Of a DNA stretch of 64,000 bases, positions 23,779-35,038 are shown piece after piece. Every line of letters begins with the position of its first letter. Positions within the stretch are counted from its first letter, which is position 1. The notes below the pieces were generated by a model. It made no database searches. It saw only the letters and a program-made list of their open reading frames with translations, and was not told where the DNA came from. The DNA lies in contig JACKQL020000046.1 in assembly GCA_018296165.2 (NCBI GenBank), positions 248,001 through 312,000 of the forward strand, in the 5' to 3' direction. The translations under genes and the position numbers were made by a program. This stretch comes from Termitomyces sp. T153 (lineage: Eukaryota; Basidiomycota; Agaricomycetes; Agaricales; Lyophyllaceae).

Positions 23779-24006
23779 TGTAACAGAGCATCCAGCAGAC
23801 CTCCCATTACAATCAAAAGTATATATATATCTTTATGTATTATATTTGTATTAAATTGGCAGTGTGACATAATGCTGCCCTTAAAACTGTACTTACTACA
23901 ATTATGTAAGGTGGTGCCTTACTTCATACTTTGTAGACAGAATCATGACTGGTTTTAACTTACAAGGTGTGATATAAGTGGCACAAACCATAACAGAAAT
24001 GTTACA
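23779..24006 (+). repeat. 3' LTR of the small LTR element
   Basis: 228 bp, TGTAAC...GTTACA. It has a TATATATATA tract about 40 bp in and is flanked on the right by the GTCAC duplication. Confidence 0.85.
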
Positions 24007-24011
24007 GTCAC

Positions 24012-26845
24012 CCCTTTCATCTCAAAAGTTAAACACATTATCCAGTTCCACCTTGCTTCTTTCCCTGACAACCACTCTCATATATTTTATGTTGGGTTGC
24101 ATCTTGAAGACAATCTGCCCATTGAGTGGTTTAATCACCTTGAGCAAGCTGACTCCCACCTCCTTTACAACTGGATCAAATTCCTCATCACATTCAGGAA
24201 AAAATTTGCTGACCCTTCACTTATTTAGCATGCCGAACTCAAGCTTGACATGCTCAAACAAACAGGCCATGCTCATTATTGCCTCATTTCCTTCATGGAG
24301 CTTGCTAGTCACCTCACAATGACCAAACAAACCAAGATCACTTAGTTTATGAAAGGCCTTGAATCTATGGTCAAGGATCACCTTGTGAACATTATCAATT
24401 GCTTTACCACTCTCAAGGCCTGGGAACCTCTTGTCATCACACCAACCTCTATCAACACAAACTCAAGTGCTGTCACAAGAATAGCACCAAGAGAAACAAC
24501 CAGCTTCCTCTAATCATTCTTCTTCAAATCCTCATTCTACTCCCACCTTGTTCTTTATTCCCAAGTCATAAGCACAAGGCCAAACATGGGGATGTGGGAA
24601 AAGCCAAGCCAAAGACCAACCTAGTTCCAGGGTCTTTGGTAACAATGGATGGAACTGAGTCACTCCCCTGTAACCACATTGAGCTGAAATTTGTCAGAAA
24701 TACTACTGGCAAATGAACAGCTCAGTGAACTTCTGCTCCATGCTTTGTTTTATTTACTCATGTGTGTTTAGCACCCTCATAACAGAGAATATTTCTTCAT
24801 TTCAGTTACACTTCAATCCCCCAAAAGGAAACCAATTTCAACCTATGCACTTGTCAACAGTGGTGCAACTGCTTCCCACATTCTGATACTTTAACCTCCT
24901 GACACTCACTTTCACATGCTCCAAAATCTTCTCTTGTCCCAATTTATACTATTGACAACTGACCCATGACTTCTGGGCTCCTCATGCACAATGTCATTAC
25001 CAACTTCAGAGTCTGCAAACATCAAGAGGCCATATATCTTGGCATTCTGATGCCTTATTCAATGCTCTTAGGCCTTGACTGGCTCAAGCAACATGTCTCT
25101 TCCACTGACTGGACTCATGGACAGCTTTCATTATCTTGCTGCAGCACTAATAACAATTTCTCAGTTACTGCATTTAGATGGGGCTATAGTCTCTTAAAAC
25201 CTGGCACTCATGCTCATTCCATTGGATCTCTGGGTCTAGGCCTAGGTCTTCTCAGGATGCCAACCTCTGATATCTGCAGGATCTTCCCTATGACAAGACA
25301 TTGCCTATAAGATCTGAATACAAATCCAATTTCCCTCACCCATCAGCTTCTATTCTTCATCCTCCAATTTGGAATAGTATTAGTCATGCATGCCATTATG
25401 ATCTCATATACCAACCCAGGGCTGAGCCCATCTGCACCACCTGTTGTTCTTCTCAGCATTTCAAGAAATATGCAAAGAACCAGGCAATTTCATATATTTA
25501 GTACACTGCCAATGATGAGCTCAAGGTGCACATCCACACTATCTCAAATTTCCTACCTCCTAGAACTATTACTCCCAAACAACTGCCTATAACTACCTCC
25601 ATTGTCACTTCACTCCTCACCCCACACTACACCTGCCTCAGAGACCAAAGACAGAATACACAAACTCATACCCAAGCATCTCCATGCTTAACTTGATGTC
25701 TTTGATCCAATTGAAGTCAAGAAGTTACTTGAACATTGCTTATATAACATTTTGCTCAACATTGAAGAAGGCAAAATACTCCCTTTTGGTCATATTTACT
25801 CCATTTAACAGGACAAGTACACTGCCCTCTTTGAGTATATCAAAGAACAACTTACTAGGGGATTCATACATCATTTTACATCCTCTGCAGCCCCACCCAT
25901 CCTCTTTCTCTGCTGCAAAACAGGAGGAGACCTTTGGCTCTGCACTGACCATTGCAGCTTCAATGCCATCACAAAAAAATTGGTATCAACTCCCACTCAC
26001 ATCTGACCTTCTAGACCATGTCCAGGGTTGCAACAAATTCATTGTGATATACCTCAAGAATGTGTTCAATCTGATCCATGTGAAGGAAGGCAATGAACAG
26101 AAAACCACTTTCTGTACTCAGCTTGGACTCTTTGAGTACACTGTCATGCCTTTTGGACTGACTAATGTCTCTGCTACTTTTCAAGCCTTATCCAGGATGT
26201 GCTTTGTGATGTTCCTCAATATCTACTATGTCATCTACCTTGACAACATATTGATCTTCTCCCATCTTGATGAAGACCATGATGCTCATGTCAAATCAAT
26301 CTTAGATTGCCTCCACTCTGCCAGACTCTATGCCAATGCCAAGGAATGTGAGTTCTCAAAAATACCTTGGATACACCATTTCTGCCTGTGGAAAGTGCAA
26401 ATGAACCTCAAGAAACTCAATAACATTGCTGGATGGCCTGTCCTATCATCAATTAAGCACATTCAACAATTTCCAGGAATCTGTAGTTCTGCCAAGGCTT
26501 TTCCCCCTGATATTCCAAAATTTGCATCCCTCTCCATGCACTTACTACCAAAGCATGCAAAGCCAAGTTCCCAGGCTTCAATAACACCACTCATGATGCT
26601 TTTTAAGAAACCCAAAGTCACTTTCACCACAGCACCAGTTCTTCAACATTTCAATTCCACACTTCCCTCCACTGTTGTTACAGATGCCTCCAATTTTGTA
26701 CTCTCAGCCATTCATCTTCAACTGGATTCTAATTTCCTACTTCATCCCATCACTTAATACTCACACAAACTAACACCTGCAGAGATCAATTATGAAATCC
26801 ATGAAAAAGAACTCCTTGGCATCATCAAAGCCTTCCATGAGCCAG
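24012..26845 (+). pseudogene. Decayed Ty3/gypsy gag-protease-RT-RNase H
   Basis: Remains of a polyprotein gene with many stops and frame changes. A gag-like part lies at 24.0-24.7 kb. A retropepsin-like core reading TYALVNSGATASH is near 24840, with the catalytic Asp replaced by Asn. RT lies in the 25684-26757 frame (TFCTQLGLFEYTVMPFGL, then YVIYLDNILIFS). The beginning of RNase H (VTDASNFVLSAI, EINYEIHEKELLGIIKAF) follows. Integrase is missing: the sequence breaks off near 26845. It is the host of the small LTR element and its Helitrons and is probably continuous with 9108-9667. Confidence 0.8.
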
Positions 26846-27425
26846 GGTAGGGCACTACAAGTGCAGGTGTCATACCTTGTAGCAGAACATGTTTTGTATT
26901 GTATGCCACATGTCCAGCAGAGTCCTTTGCATTGTAGTGGAAGTTAACAATGTTACATCCACAATGGTGTCATTGCAATTTTATGATGCATCATTGAAAA
27001 GACTTTGAGTAGACATCTTTGACTGCCCTCTTGGTTCTGCAGGAACTTTACATTGTATTGTTGTCAATGGTATCAGCAGACATCTGCTGTCCACTTTCTA
27101 TTGCCATATGACATCTGTTGCAAAATGCAGTTCCATTGGCCAGTGAGTGCTGTCACAGAACTGTTTCTGTTTAAAGGCCACTCCATTGTCAAGATCTTTG
27201 TCTGTTGCTAGATCCTGTCACAGAACCATTTCCATTCAAAAGATCTCAGTCTGTCTGTATTAGATTTTCATTGAAATCAGTAAAGCAATTCTGATAGGCA
27301 CAAGAAGCCATCACAGAAGTGTTTTGGTAGGTGCAAGAAGCTGTCACAGAATGGTTTCCACTGCTAGAGTGTCTTATCATCCATTGCAAACCCTGATAGA
27401 AATGACCCTTCCAATGATTGGTCAG
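26846..27425. other. Unclassified repeat-like spacer
   Basis: No coding signal. Four or five imperfect copies of TGTCACAGAA plus TTTCC-like words are spaced 60-90 bp apart between about 27150 and 27360. Together with the following LTR this could be flanking or rearranged LTR material. Confidence 0.4.
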
Positions 27426-27704
27426 TGTAACATTTCTACACAGCTGACAGTTCATACCTTGTAAGTCAAAACCAGTTGTGATTCTGTCTGGTGGGGCCCC
27501 TTTGGTGCCCCATGTCCTCTTCTCATTCTGCAATGCTGCAGGGGAACATAATGTCCCTGCATTAGCATCTGCTGTATCACTACAGCATAAGTTAGTGGGG
27601 CAACATCTCCTGGTACCACCCCCATGGGCATCATATGCTTTGAGACTCCTCTTACTAGGGGTGCTACATCCCCCAGTACTATTCCTTTTTCTAGGGGTGC
27701 TACA
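27426..27704 (-). repeat. LTR (minus strand), relative of the small LTR family
   Basis: Read on the minus strand it starts TGTAGCACCCC at 27704, just after a purine-rich tract (GGGGATTATTGGGGGG), and ends GAAATGTTACA at 27426. Its last 65 bp or so match the 3' part of the LTR at 23779-24006. It is the likely 3' LTR of the minus-strand gypsy relic to its right. Confidence 0.6.
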
Positions 27705-27949
27705 CCCCCCAATAATCCCCCTCCTCTTAAGCTCTGTCCAGAGCTCAAAGTGTGTGTTGGCAGACCCATGTCTGCCTCTCCTGGCCATTTCTTTTTCTTG
27801 CCCATAGGACAGGTTTCTTTCCTTGTGTTGACAACTTTGCACCAATTGGCAGTAGAAAACAAAGAGTGGTTTAGTGTCTGGCCTGCCAAAATATTTGGCT
27901 GACATGATCACTGATGGTGGCTGGCTTGGTGGTCCCCCAACTTCTAAAC

Positions 27950-28318
27950 TTGATCCAATTTACTTGTGTCTTCATGCCAGCTATGCAGGGCATTGTATGT
28001 CCTACACCTCCAGATAATGGTCAAGAGCCTCTAGGTCCCCCAAGTGATGTCCCTCAAGCTCCACCAAACCTCAAACTCAATATTTGCTCCTTTCCAGCAA
28101 TGACCTATCAGGCCATTGACAAACCATTCCTAATTGTCTGGCATGCCAAAGTTGTATGGCTCTGGCATCACATTATCAAAAAAGAGTGTGTTGTCACTAG
28201 CCTTCGACAGGCACAACAGCAACACATGGAACTTAGTATGTACTCTTTGTTCCTGAAGGGCCATTGGCAACTCCAATACATAGTTGGAAGTCTCATAAGA
28301 GACTTTCTGAATTTTCAT
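27950..28318 (-). pseudogene. Integrase C-terminus plus chromodomain relic (gypsy, minus strand)
   Basis: The minus frame reads SNYVLELPMALQEQRVHTKF and HVLLLCLSKA, the typical end of a gypsy integrase (Y-LELP...HPTFHVSLL pattern). A chromodomain-like stretch (EWFVNGLIGH, IEFEVWWSLRDITWGT) follows, split by stops. RT and the integrase core are absent between this and the protease piece at 28.8 kb, so an internal deletion has occurred. Confidence 0.65.
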
Positions 28319-28806
28319 CTTATCACTTCTTGCCAGGTTGGGTCAGCAATAACCTGATTCCATTCTAGTGGAATATGGGGATCATATGCCTACTTGAGTG
28401 TTGGCTTTGGGATTGGTCTGTTCCAAATTCTCTACTCCCTGAGTTAGAAGGATCATTTTGGTCCTTCTTCTTCAACTGCTGTAATGCCTCTATTTTAGGA
28501 AGTACTTGGTCCAGTGGTTTTGGTGCTTTTGAGGGTTACAGTATTCTCCATTCCTCTTCTTAAAGAGTACCTTGATACTCTTCCTCCAATATCAACAAAA
28601 ATAGATGATTATAGGGCAGGCTATTAGTTGTCTGAACCATGCCCTCATCCTCTGCATCTTCCATGGTGGCATGCTTTGTTCCACCAGCTAGTCAAGGCCA
28701 CTCATCATGGTGCTTTTCCACCATATGAAACCATCATAGGTGGCCATCCACATCCTCCAACTCCAGTCACTGAGCTGGAGTAGCTACTCCATTAATGACT
28801 GCTCAG

Positions 28807-29109
28807 TCATTTCTGGAAGTCTAAGAGGACATTATATGTCTTCATGAATAGCATACCTACAATCATGTCATAGCAGTCAAAATTAGCAATATCCACACAG
28901 ACATTGCAGTACTTGCTAGAGATCCTAATGGTAACTCTGGCTCCATAATTCACTATGAAATGACTTTCAATTGTCCCTAATTGCAAAGTAATTAGTGTGG
29001 CTAGCAGAGCTATACATATTCCAGCCACATGCACAAAGGATGGTGTGAGGCCTGAGGTAGTACTCCTCAAATCCCACAAGGTCCATGCCTTGTGGCCATT
29101 GACATCCAC
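28807..29109 (-). pseudogene. Retropepsin-like protease relic (gypsy, minus strand)
   Basis: 100-codon frame with the C-terminal half of a gypsy protease: LITLQLGTIESHFIVNYGA, VDIANFDCYDMIVGMLFM, NVLLDFQK. The pattern fits the gypsy proteases that read YFDV-N---YD-ILG-P(F/W)-H---V-LDF. The active-site DSG segment is not visible. Same strand as the integrase relic. Confidence 0.65.
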
Positions 29110-30492
29110 CCAAGTGGTGAGACACTCTTTATCTCATGCAGGCAGGACTGTCTATTCCATAGCATCTTTTGATGCTATGATCCATACTTTGTGCATATGA
29201 ACCTCATTAGTAGGGTCCTGCACTATACTGTCATGACTCTCCATGGCCCTACCCCTCTCCACTCAATTTCTGGTTACAATCTCCAAAGGATCAGCCCAAC
29301 AAACCCAACCTGCCCTGCTATCAAAACCAATGTTGACTCTGCCATCAACCCATCAACTTTACATCAACAATTTTCTCTTTTAGGGTGGAAACTCCAAACT
29401 TACTCCATGGAACCCCCATACCTGTTTCACACTTGTCCAAGACCCTGTTGCACTGCCAAATCTTGTTTCAGCAACACTGCTCTGCTACCAGTCTTGGAGC
29501 ACATCCTAGACCCAGGAATCCATTCCACACCCCTGCTCCATGCCCCAAACCACTCCAAGACCTGAACAATGTTATATAAATACAATCTCACCATAGTCAG
29601 TACAGTAGTCTCAATATTGCTCTTAGCCCCATATAGTTCCCTGGCACTTATCTGTTTCCTGGCACTTATCTGTTTCCTGGCACTTATCTATTTCCTGGCC
29701 TTATCTATTTCTTAGCATTTGTCTCTAACTACATTTATGTCTCCAAACTATAATGTAATCACTTGTCCCAACTCCTAACCCAACTCTGGCTTGACTCCTA
29801 AGTCCTCTGATCTCTGTATATCTCTGGACTTAGTATTCTTGCCAACTTCAGACTCTGGAGTATCTGTCTAAGTGCTGTTCATCTCCAAAGTCCCTATTTT
29901 GCCATCTCCAAACTTCCAGATTGTCTATTTTACCCCCATCTAACTCTGGCACTCTATAAGTTTTCTTAGTCATTGCAGTTCTCTGACTAGTGTGTTTCTT
30001 GCTTTATATTGAGAGAGCCCTCTGGGTAAGCTGGACATAACATCTATCCTTAGTGGTCAGGACCTCAGTGAGGGCAAAAAACTCCTCACTATCACTACTC
30101 CAAGTGTAATAATCATTCTCATACATCTCAAATTTGAGATACTCCTCATCTTTGGCCTGAGTCTCATTGGACTCATCCACATGCTTGCCTTTTACTTTTT
30201 CATGCTCATTATCCTATTCATTGTTGGCATTTCCCATGTCTGAGGGAGTGGCAGTATGTACTGCTTGCAGAAATACACAAAGAGCTGGTTTACTTGGCTC
30301 TCTACACTCTGGGGCAAAGTGGCAACCTTCCTGCACTTATAATCAGTAGCAGATTGCCTGGAATCCTTATTTGGTTGGCCAGATGCTATGGCCAACACAT
30401 TTTTCTCAGTGGTAAGATGTTTTCTCACTACTTAAACTGCTCCAATAGGCTAGGGAGGCATCTGACCCCCACTAGCCTATGGAGCCAATGGC
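29110..30492. other. Degraded repeat sequence
   Basis: No supported gene. TCTGTTTCCTGGCACTTA is tandemly repeated at about 29640-29700. The minus frame at 30192-30428 may be the remains of gag from the same minus-strand relic. It ends at the CTTGG duplication (30493-30497) of the next element. Confidence 0.4.
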
Positions 30493-30497
30493 CTTGG

Positions 30498-31641
30498 TGT
30501 CATGACCTGTTCTCTGAAGCCCTGTACATCACCTGACAAACTCCCATCCCCCCGGAACCCCCCCTGATGCTTTGTCAAACTTCCCCAGCACTCCGTGCCT
30601 ACTCTGGCTAACTCCAACGCATTCTTGGCTAACTCCAATGGCCCCCTGGCCTACTCTGACATCTTTCCCACAGCCGCCGGCGCTTCCCCTGGACTTCCTG
30701 AGCCCCTGGGACCACTCTCCCGCCATGCCTGACCCCATTACACATTATCAACTTGACACCCTGGCTCCCCCAACTTACCCTGGGGTATCATGACAACCTC
30801 AGAACAGACTGCATCACAATTGATCCCATCAACATATCAATGCGACCCACCCTCTGGTCGTAACTGACACCTGTTGACTCCGTCGAGCTCCGCCAAGCCA
30901 CACCACCACAGCCGACATCCCCAGAGCTCTTCAGTAGTCAGTATATAAGACATAGAGTAGCTCCTCATACTCTAGTCTTGAGATTAACTACCTACTTACC
31001 AGCCTTTCCTGATGTGTTTCTGATTGTTTCTTCTCATGTTTTGTGTCCTGTGTCTCGTTTTCCCTATTCTCAGTCTCCCAGTCTTATCTTGCCTCTATTC
31101 CATTATCTTTTTGTTATCATTCCGCATCTCTGCCTGAATCTATTCTTGTTCTTGTCTTGTCTTCATCTCATTTTGTTCAACTCTGCCTCATCTCATTTGA
31201 TTCCGTCTATTGTGTTCAAGTCCTCTCGACCATAACATCCTCATGAACTCCGCAGTTAGGATTATGAACCTCCAACACTCTTTACCAACTCCGGACCTTG
31301 CCACACGCTCAGCTCCAAACCCCATCAATCCCTGTTGATCCCCCATCAGAACTCTGGCTCTGCTCCTGTCATCCATGTAGCCTCTGCCTCCTCCACACCT
31401 GCAATACTCACACACAGACTTATGCCTGAACCCCGCCAAGCCCATTCCCCATCTCCGCAACTCATCCTCTACTCCTCTGGACCTCCCCAGACTTGCTCGG
31501 ACCAATCTCCACCAACTATCCTCACAAGTCCCCAATGTTTGAAACACCTCTGAGTGCCCGGTTGTCAGTGCAGGAAATCACGTCCACCTAGTAAGGACTC
31601 GCCCAGTATAGCTGAGCCCCCATGGTCAGTGGAACCTGACA
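30498..31641 (+). repeat. 5' LTR of the outer element
   Basis: Nearly identical to 50056-51200. Contains TATATAAG at 30942-30949. Short open frames inside it are not genes. Confidence 0.95.
30942..30986 (+). promoter_or_regulatory. LTR promoter and likely transcript start (outer element)
   Basis: TATATAAG at 30942-30949 is followed exactly 32 nt later (first base to first base) by AGTCTTGAGATTA at 30974-30986. That 13-mer is the reverse complement of the primer site at 31642-31654. Confidence 0.75.
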
Positions 31642-31654
31642 TAATCTCAAGACT
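31642..31654 (+). other. Primer-binding site of self-priming type (outer element)
   Basis: TAATCTCAAGACT directly follows the 5' LTR. It does not start with TGG, so it does not look like a tRNA primer site. Its exact complement lies at the expected RNA start in the LTR (30974-30986). Confidence 0.75.
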
Positions 31655-31673
31655 CTCCCTTACCCCACTCGTG

Positions 31674-34022
31674 ATGTCCGCACTAACCCTGCACACACAT
31701 CCAACAAACACCTCCAATGTCTATGACCAGCCCATGCCTGGAAACCACTATGATTCATATTGCCCCGCCCAATTTGCCAATGCACATTGAGTTGCGGATC
31801 TGACACAAAATGTCCCTTCTGCCCCAGTTACATCTATACAACGGCTCTATCCATGGACACCCTCTTACAGCTCCCACACTCCCCCACCATCTCTGCCAGC
31901 TCCACCCCTCACAGAGGCCAACCCCGACATCACCAAAGCTTCACCCAAAACCCCAGCAACAATTCGACCCAGTGCTCAACAACTTCTCCAACACCGCACC
32001 CTCACCCCTCCAACAACAATAGCAAAAGCCCCGCCATGGAAAGTTGCTCATCACATGAAAAACCAATTGCCAACCTCACCCAAGACAACAACAAGACCTC
32101 CGAGAATGTGTTCCCCTGAACCCCGCCTTTGGACCCTCCAACCCACAGCAGCCCCGTACGCCATCAGGAACAAACCCAGCAGGTTCCCAACAACATTGAG
32201 TCTGCCCACAACCCCAATAGCAGAACCCCACCACCAGATCACCCGACTTTCACACCCATCCCCAAGAAAGTCCACCCTTCAAAGCTAGCCCCGCTGCCAA
32301 CTGGAATCAAACTCAACCCAGCAACCCCACCCACAATGACGCAAGATTCTAAGACCAATGCTACCCCCCAATTACAGAACCCACTTCCAGGATCAGTGAG
32401 GACCCCCCAGTCGACTCGGCCATCACCTCTGCCAACAAATGAAGGGGCCCCAATGCCTCCGACCCGACCCCAACAACCCTGGAACAAGACCAAGAAATCC
32501 CCGAGCTTCTAGGTGGTCAAGAAAGGAATGGCTACGCACCCCCGCCCCGCTGCTCAAAGCACAGCCCAAAGTTAACAAGGAGAACCATGGCACCCCGACT
32601 CTCAATGAAGAACAACTCTGGACCCCACCCACTATTTCAGCACCTGCCTACTATCTCAACACCTTCTTCCATACAATTTGGAACCTCCAATGTTAAAGAC
32701 CCTCAATGCCAACCCTCCCCACACACCACCTCCAGATGTAAACCCTGCCACCAAACTCTGCCACCTCCCACGAAGGAACCCCCAGCATAGGAGTTACCCC
32801 GAACTAACTATAGGAAAAATGACCCTATATGAAGTAGTTCCCAAAGTACTCTAAAATTGCTGACCTGTTCACATAAGGGAGGGAGAAGCCCCACCATCAT
32901 CCCAGAGACTGTCGATCAACCCACTCAAACATCCTGACGATCCAAAGAGCATATGCTCCAACATCTGTGGAGGACTTCCCTGCCAGGACTGACAACCCAA
33001 ATAACCCTGCGCCGACTTGAAGCTGCCCTAATCCACCCCTCTGACCCACTCCGGATTCTAGCAGCACGACTCCAGGGCCCCCACTCTGACTCCAATATCC
33101 AACCAAGGGGACCTACAATGCCAGCCCCACACTCTGTACAACCCTGCCCCTATGCCCGAAGATGTCTATCAAGCAGGGACCACATCGACGGAGTACCCAG
33201 AAACAAACCCCATGCAAAGTAATCTCTCCAGAGTACCCTAAAAGTTGCTGATGCCTTCCCCAAGAAGCAAGCAGTACTTCTCCCCATTGCCACCCACCCA
33301 CATTCGCAACAACCTCCGGGCCACTCTGGAGCACAAATGAAGAATTGCCCCGACCCCGCCGTGACTCCTGGGGAGTCCCACACCAATGCTTCCCCGTGAC
33401 TGACTTCCCCACCGCCATCCAACAATCATGAACAACCATCTCCCCCCAACGCAGCAGATATTTTGCATGGAGGGACAATGGCCAGACTCACCCAAAACCC
33501 TGGGAGACCACTAGACCAGCCCCCCCCCATCCAAGCTTGGCTCCAGGAGCCACCGCCACTCCTACACAACAACTCCGCTGCTCAGTAAAAACCCCCACTC
33601 CGGAGCTCCCCCTCCGATTTGCAACACAACCCCACCAACAAGTTAAGACCCAACCCCAACCCCTGCATTGACTCCAGACCCCTGGTACTCGCGCTTGGAA
33701 CAGCGGACCAACAAAATGTGCCTTGGACCCCTTCCTCTGCCTGCACCACCCCCAAAGCCAACACAACCAACAAACCCCCCACCAAGTGACCCTCGTGTTG
33801 ACTCCGGGACTGCTAACTTCTTCCCTGATGAAAGAACCACTGACCCCCAGAAGGAGCAACCCATGGAATGGGCCCCGAAGCATCTCCGCTGAGGCAAGCC
33901 ATTCCCCAACCGACCCCCGTGCTGCCCCTGCCCAAAGAAGCATCCACCAATACAACCCCAACAGACCTCCAAACTCTAGGGAGTGTCAGAAATATGTAAG
34001 ACCCCTCTGTCCATCTCTGGAC
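31674..34022 (+). pseudogene. gag (and pol scrap) remnant of the outer element
   Basis: Begins with ATG at the same distance from the LTR as in the inner element (MSALTLHTHPTNTSNVYD against MSVFNPTYNPVGYPTNAYG). It continues as very Pro/Ser/Thr-rich sequence broken by stops. Near 32820 and again near 33217 short stretches match the inner pol start (around [17 protein letters not shown]), so pol has been reduced to fragments. The gypsy insertion at 34023 interrupts it. Confidence 0.65.
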
Positions 34023-34027
34023 TTACC

Positions 34028-35006
34028 TGTCACGACCCACTCCCTAGCTCCCTAGACACTGCTCCCAACCCCTCCCAATTTCCCGTCTAACTCTCCTGAA
34101 CCCCGCCCACACTGGACAACTCCGATGCTTCTCCGGCAAACCCTGACAGCAACTCCCTCTCCATAGCCATCAACACCCCCCTGAAACCTTTCCCCACCGT
34201 TCCTGGCCACGTCATACATCCCTGACCCCCTACCCTAGTTCACCCGACCCATCCCGGAGTGTCACGACGTCCCTGGAGCGGCCGCGCCCCCAACTGATCC
34301 CATCAGAATACCGCCGCAGCCCGACCTTGGATTGTACCCGACACCTGTCAACTCCGCACAGCTCCGTCGACCCCCGCCATCATATCCGCTGCCCTCGGGA
34401 GGCACCCAGTAGTCAGTATATAAGTCATAGAATAACCCCTCAAACTTTAGTCTTGATATTACATTTACCGGTTTCCTATGTTTCGTCTCTTGTCTCGTCT
34501 CTATTTCTGTTTTTAGGCTTTGAATCTATCTTTTCTCAGTCTTGTCTCCATCTCATCTCAACTGTACATATTTCCTTTGTTCCTCTGAAGTTCCCTTGCT
34601 CCCTATGTCAGTACGAACTCCGTGCACGCGCCACGACCTGAACATTGTTAACGACAACTCCGGACCTCACTACCCGCTCGGCCCCGGAACCCACCAAGCC
34701 CCGGTAATCCCCTGTCCAGCTCCGACCCTGCCCCCATCAACCAAGAAGCCTCCGCCTACCCCACAATCTATTTGTGCGCCCACTAACTAGCCCTGACACC
34801 CGCCCTGGGTCAACAACCAGTACCTCCGGTCTTAGACCCCTCTGAATCACTCAGGACTTACTCGGGCCGCTCTCCCTAGGGACCCCTCGCAAGCTTTCCC
34901 CACCTCCGCTCCAACTCTGGACGCCTGGTTATAAGCGCAGGACATCGCGTCTGCCTAGTAAGGACTCGCCAGTGTACTGAGCCCCCGTTGTCAGCGGAAC
35001 CTGACA
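34028..35006 (+). repeat. 5' LTR of the inner gypsy
   Basis: 979 bp; pairs with 43843-44835. TATATAAG at 34417-34424. Confidence 0.95.
34417..34461 (+). promoter_or_regulatory. LTR promoter and likely transcript start (inner gypsy)
   Basis: TATATAAG at 34417-34424; 32 nt downstream AGTCTTGATATTA (34449-34461), the exact reverse complement of the primer site 35007-35019. Confidence 0.75.
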
Positions 35007-35019
35007 TAATATCAAGACT
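35007..35019 (+). other. Primer-binding site of self-priming type (inner gypsy)
   Basis: TAATATCAAGACT directly after the 5' LTR; complementary over all 13 nt to the likely 5' end of the RNA. The outer element differs here at one base and carries the matching change at its RNA start. Confidence 0.8.
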
Positions 35020-35038
35020 CCCCCTTACCCCGTTCTTG

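Larger units (their letters stand above)
9673..24006 (+). mobile_element. Small LTR retroelement interrupted by a Helitron array
   Basis: The 3' LTR is 23779-24006 (228 bp), beginning TGTAAC and ending GTTACA, which are perfect 6-bp inverted ends. A purine-rich tract (AAAGGGGGGTA) precedes it at once. The first 32 bp of the matching 5' LTR lie at 9673-9704 and its last part at 22629-22735. Everything between (9705-22628) is Helitron. The 5-bp sequence GTCAC sits directly left of 9673 and directly right of 24006, which fits a target-site duplication. Without the Helitrons the element would be about 1.5 kb, with about 1.04 kb of internal DNA and no pol, so it is a non-autonomous (TRIM-like) element. 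Confidence 0.8.

Noticed and set aside
27246..27911. 221-codon minus frame
   Set aside because: It runs through the LTR and purine tract of the minus-strand gypsy relic and reads CSTP repeats made by duplicated TGTAGCACCCC words; not a protein gene.
30978..31790. Several Ser/Pro-rich frames in the 5' LTR of the outer element and again at 50537-51223
   Set aside because: They lie inside LTRs and occur in all frames of a TC-rich sequence; no initiation context or domain.
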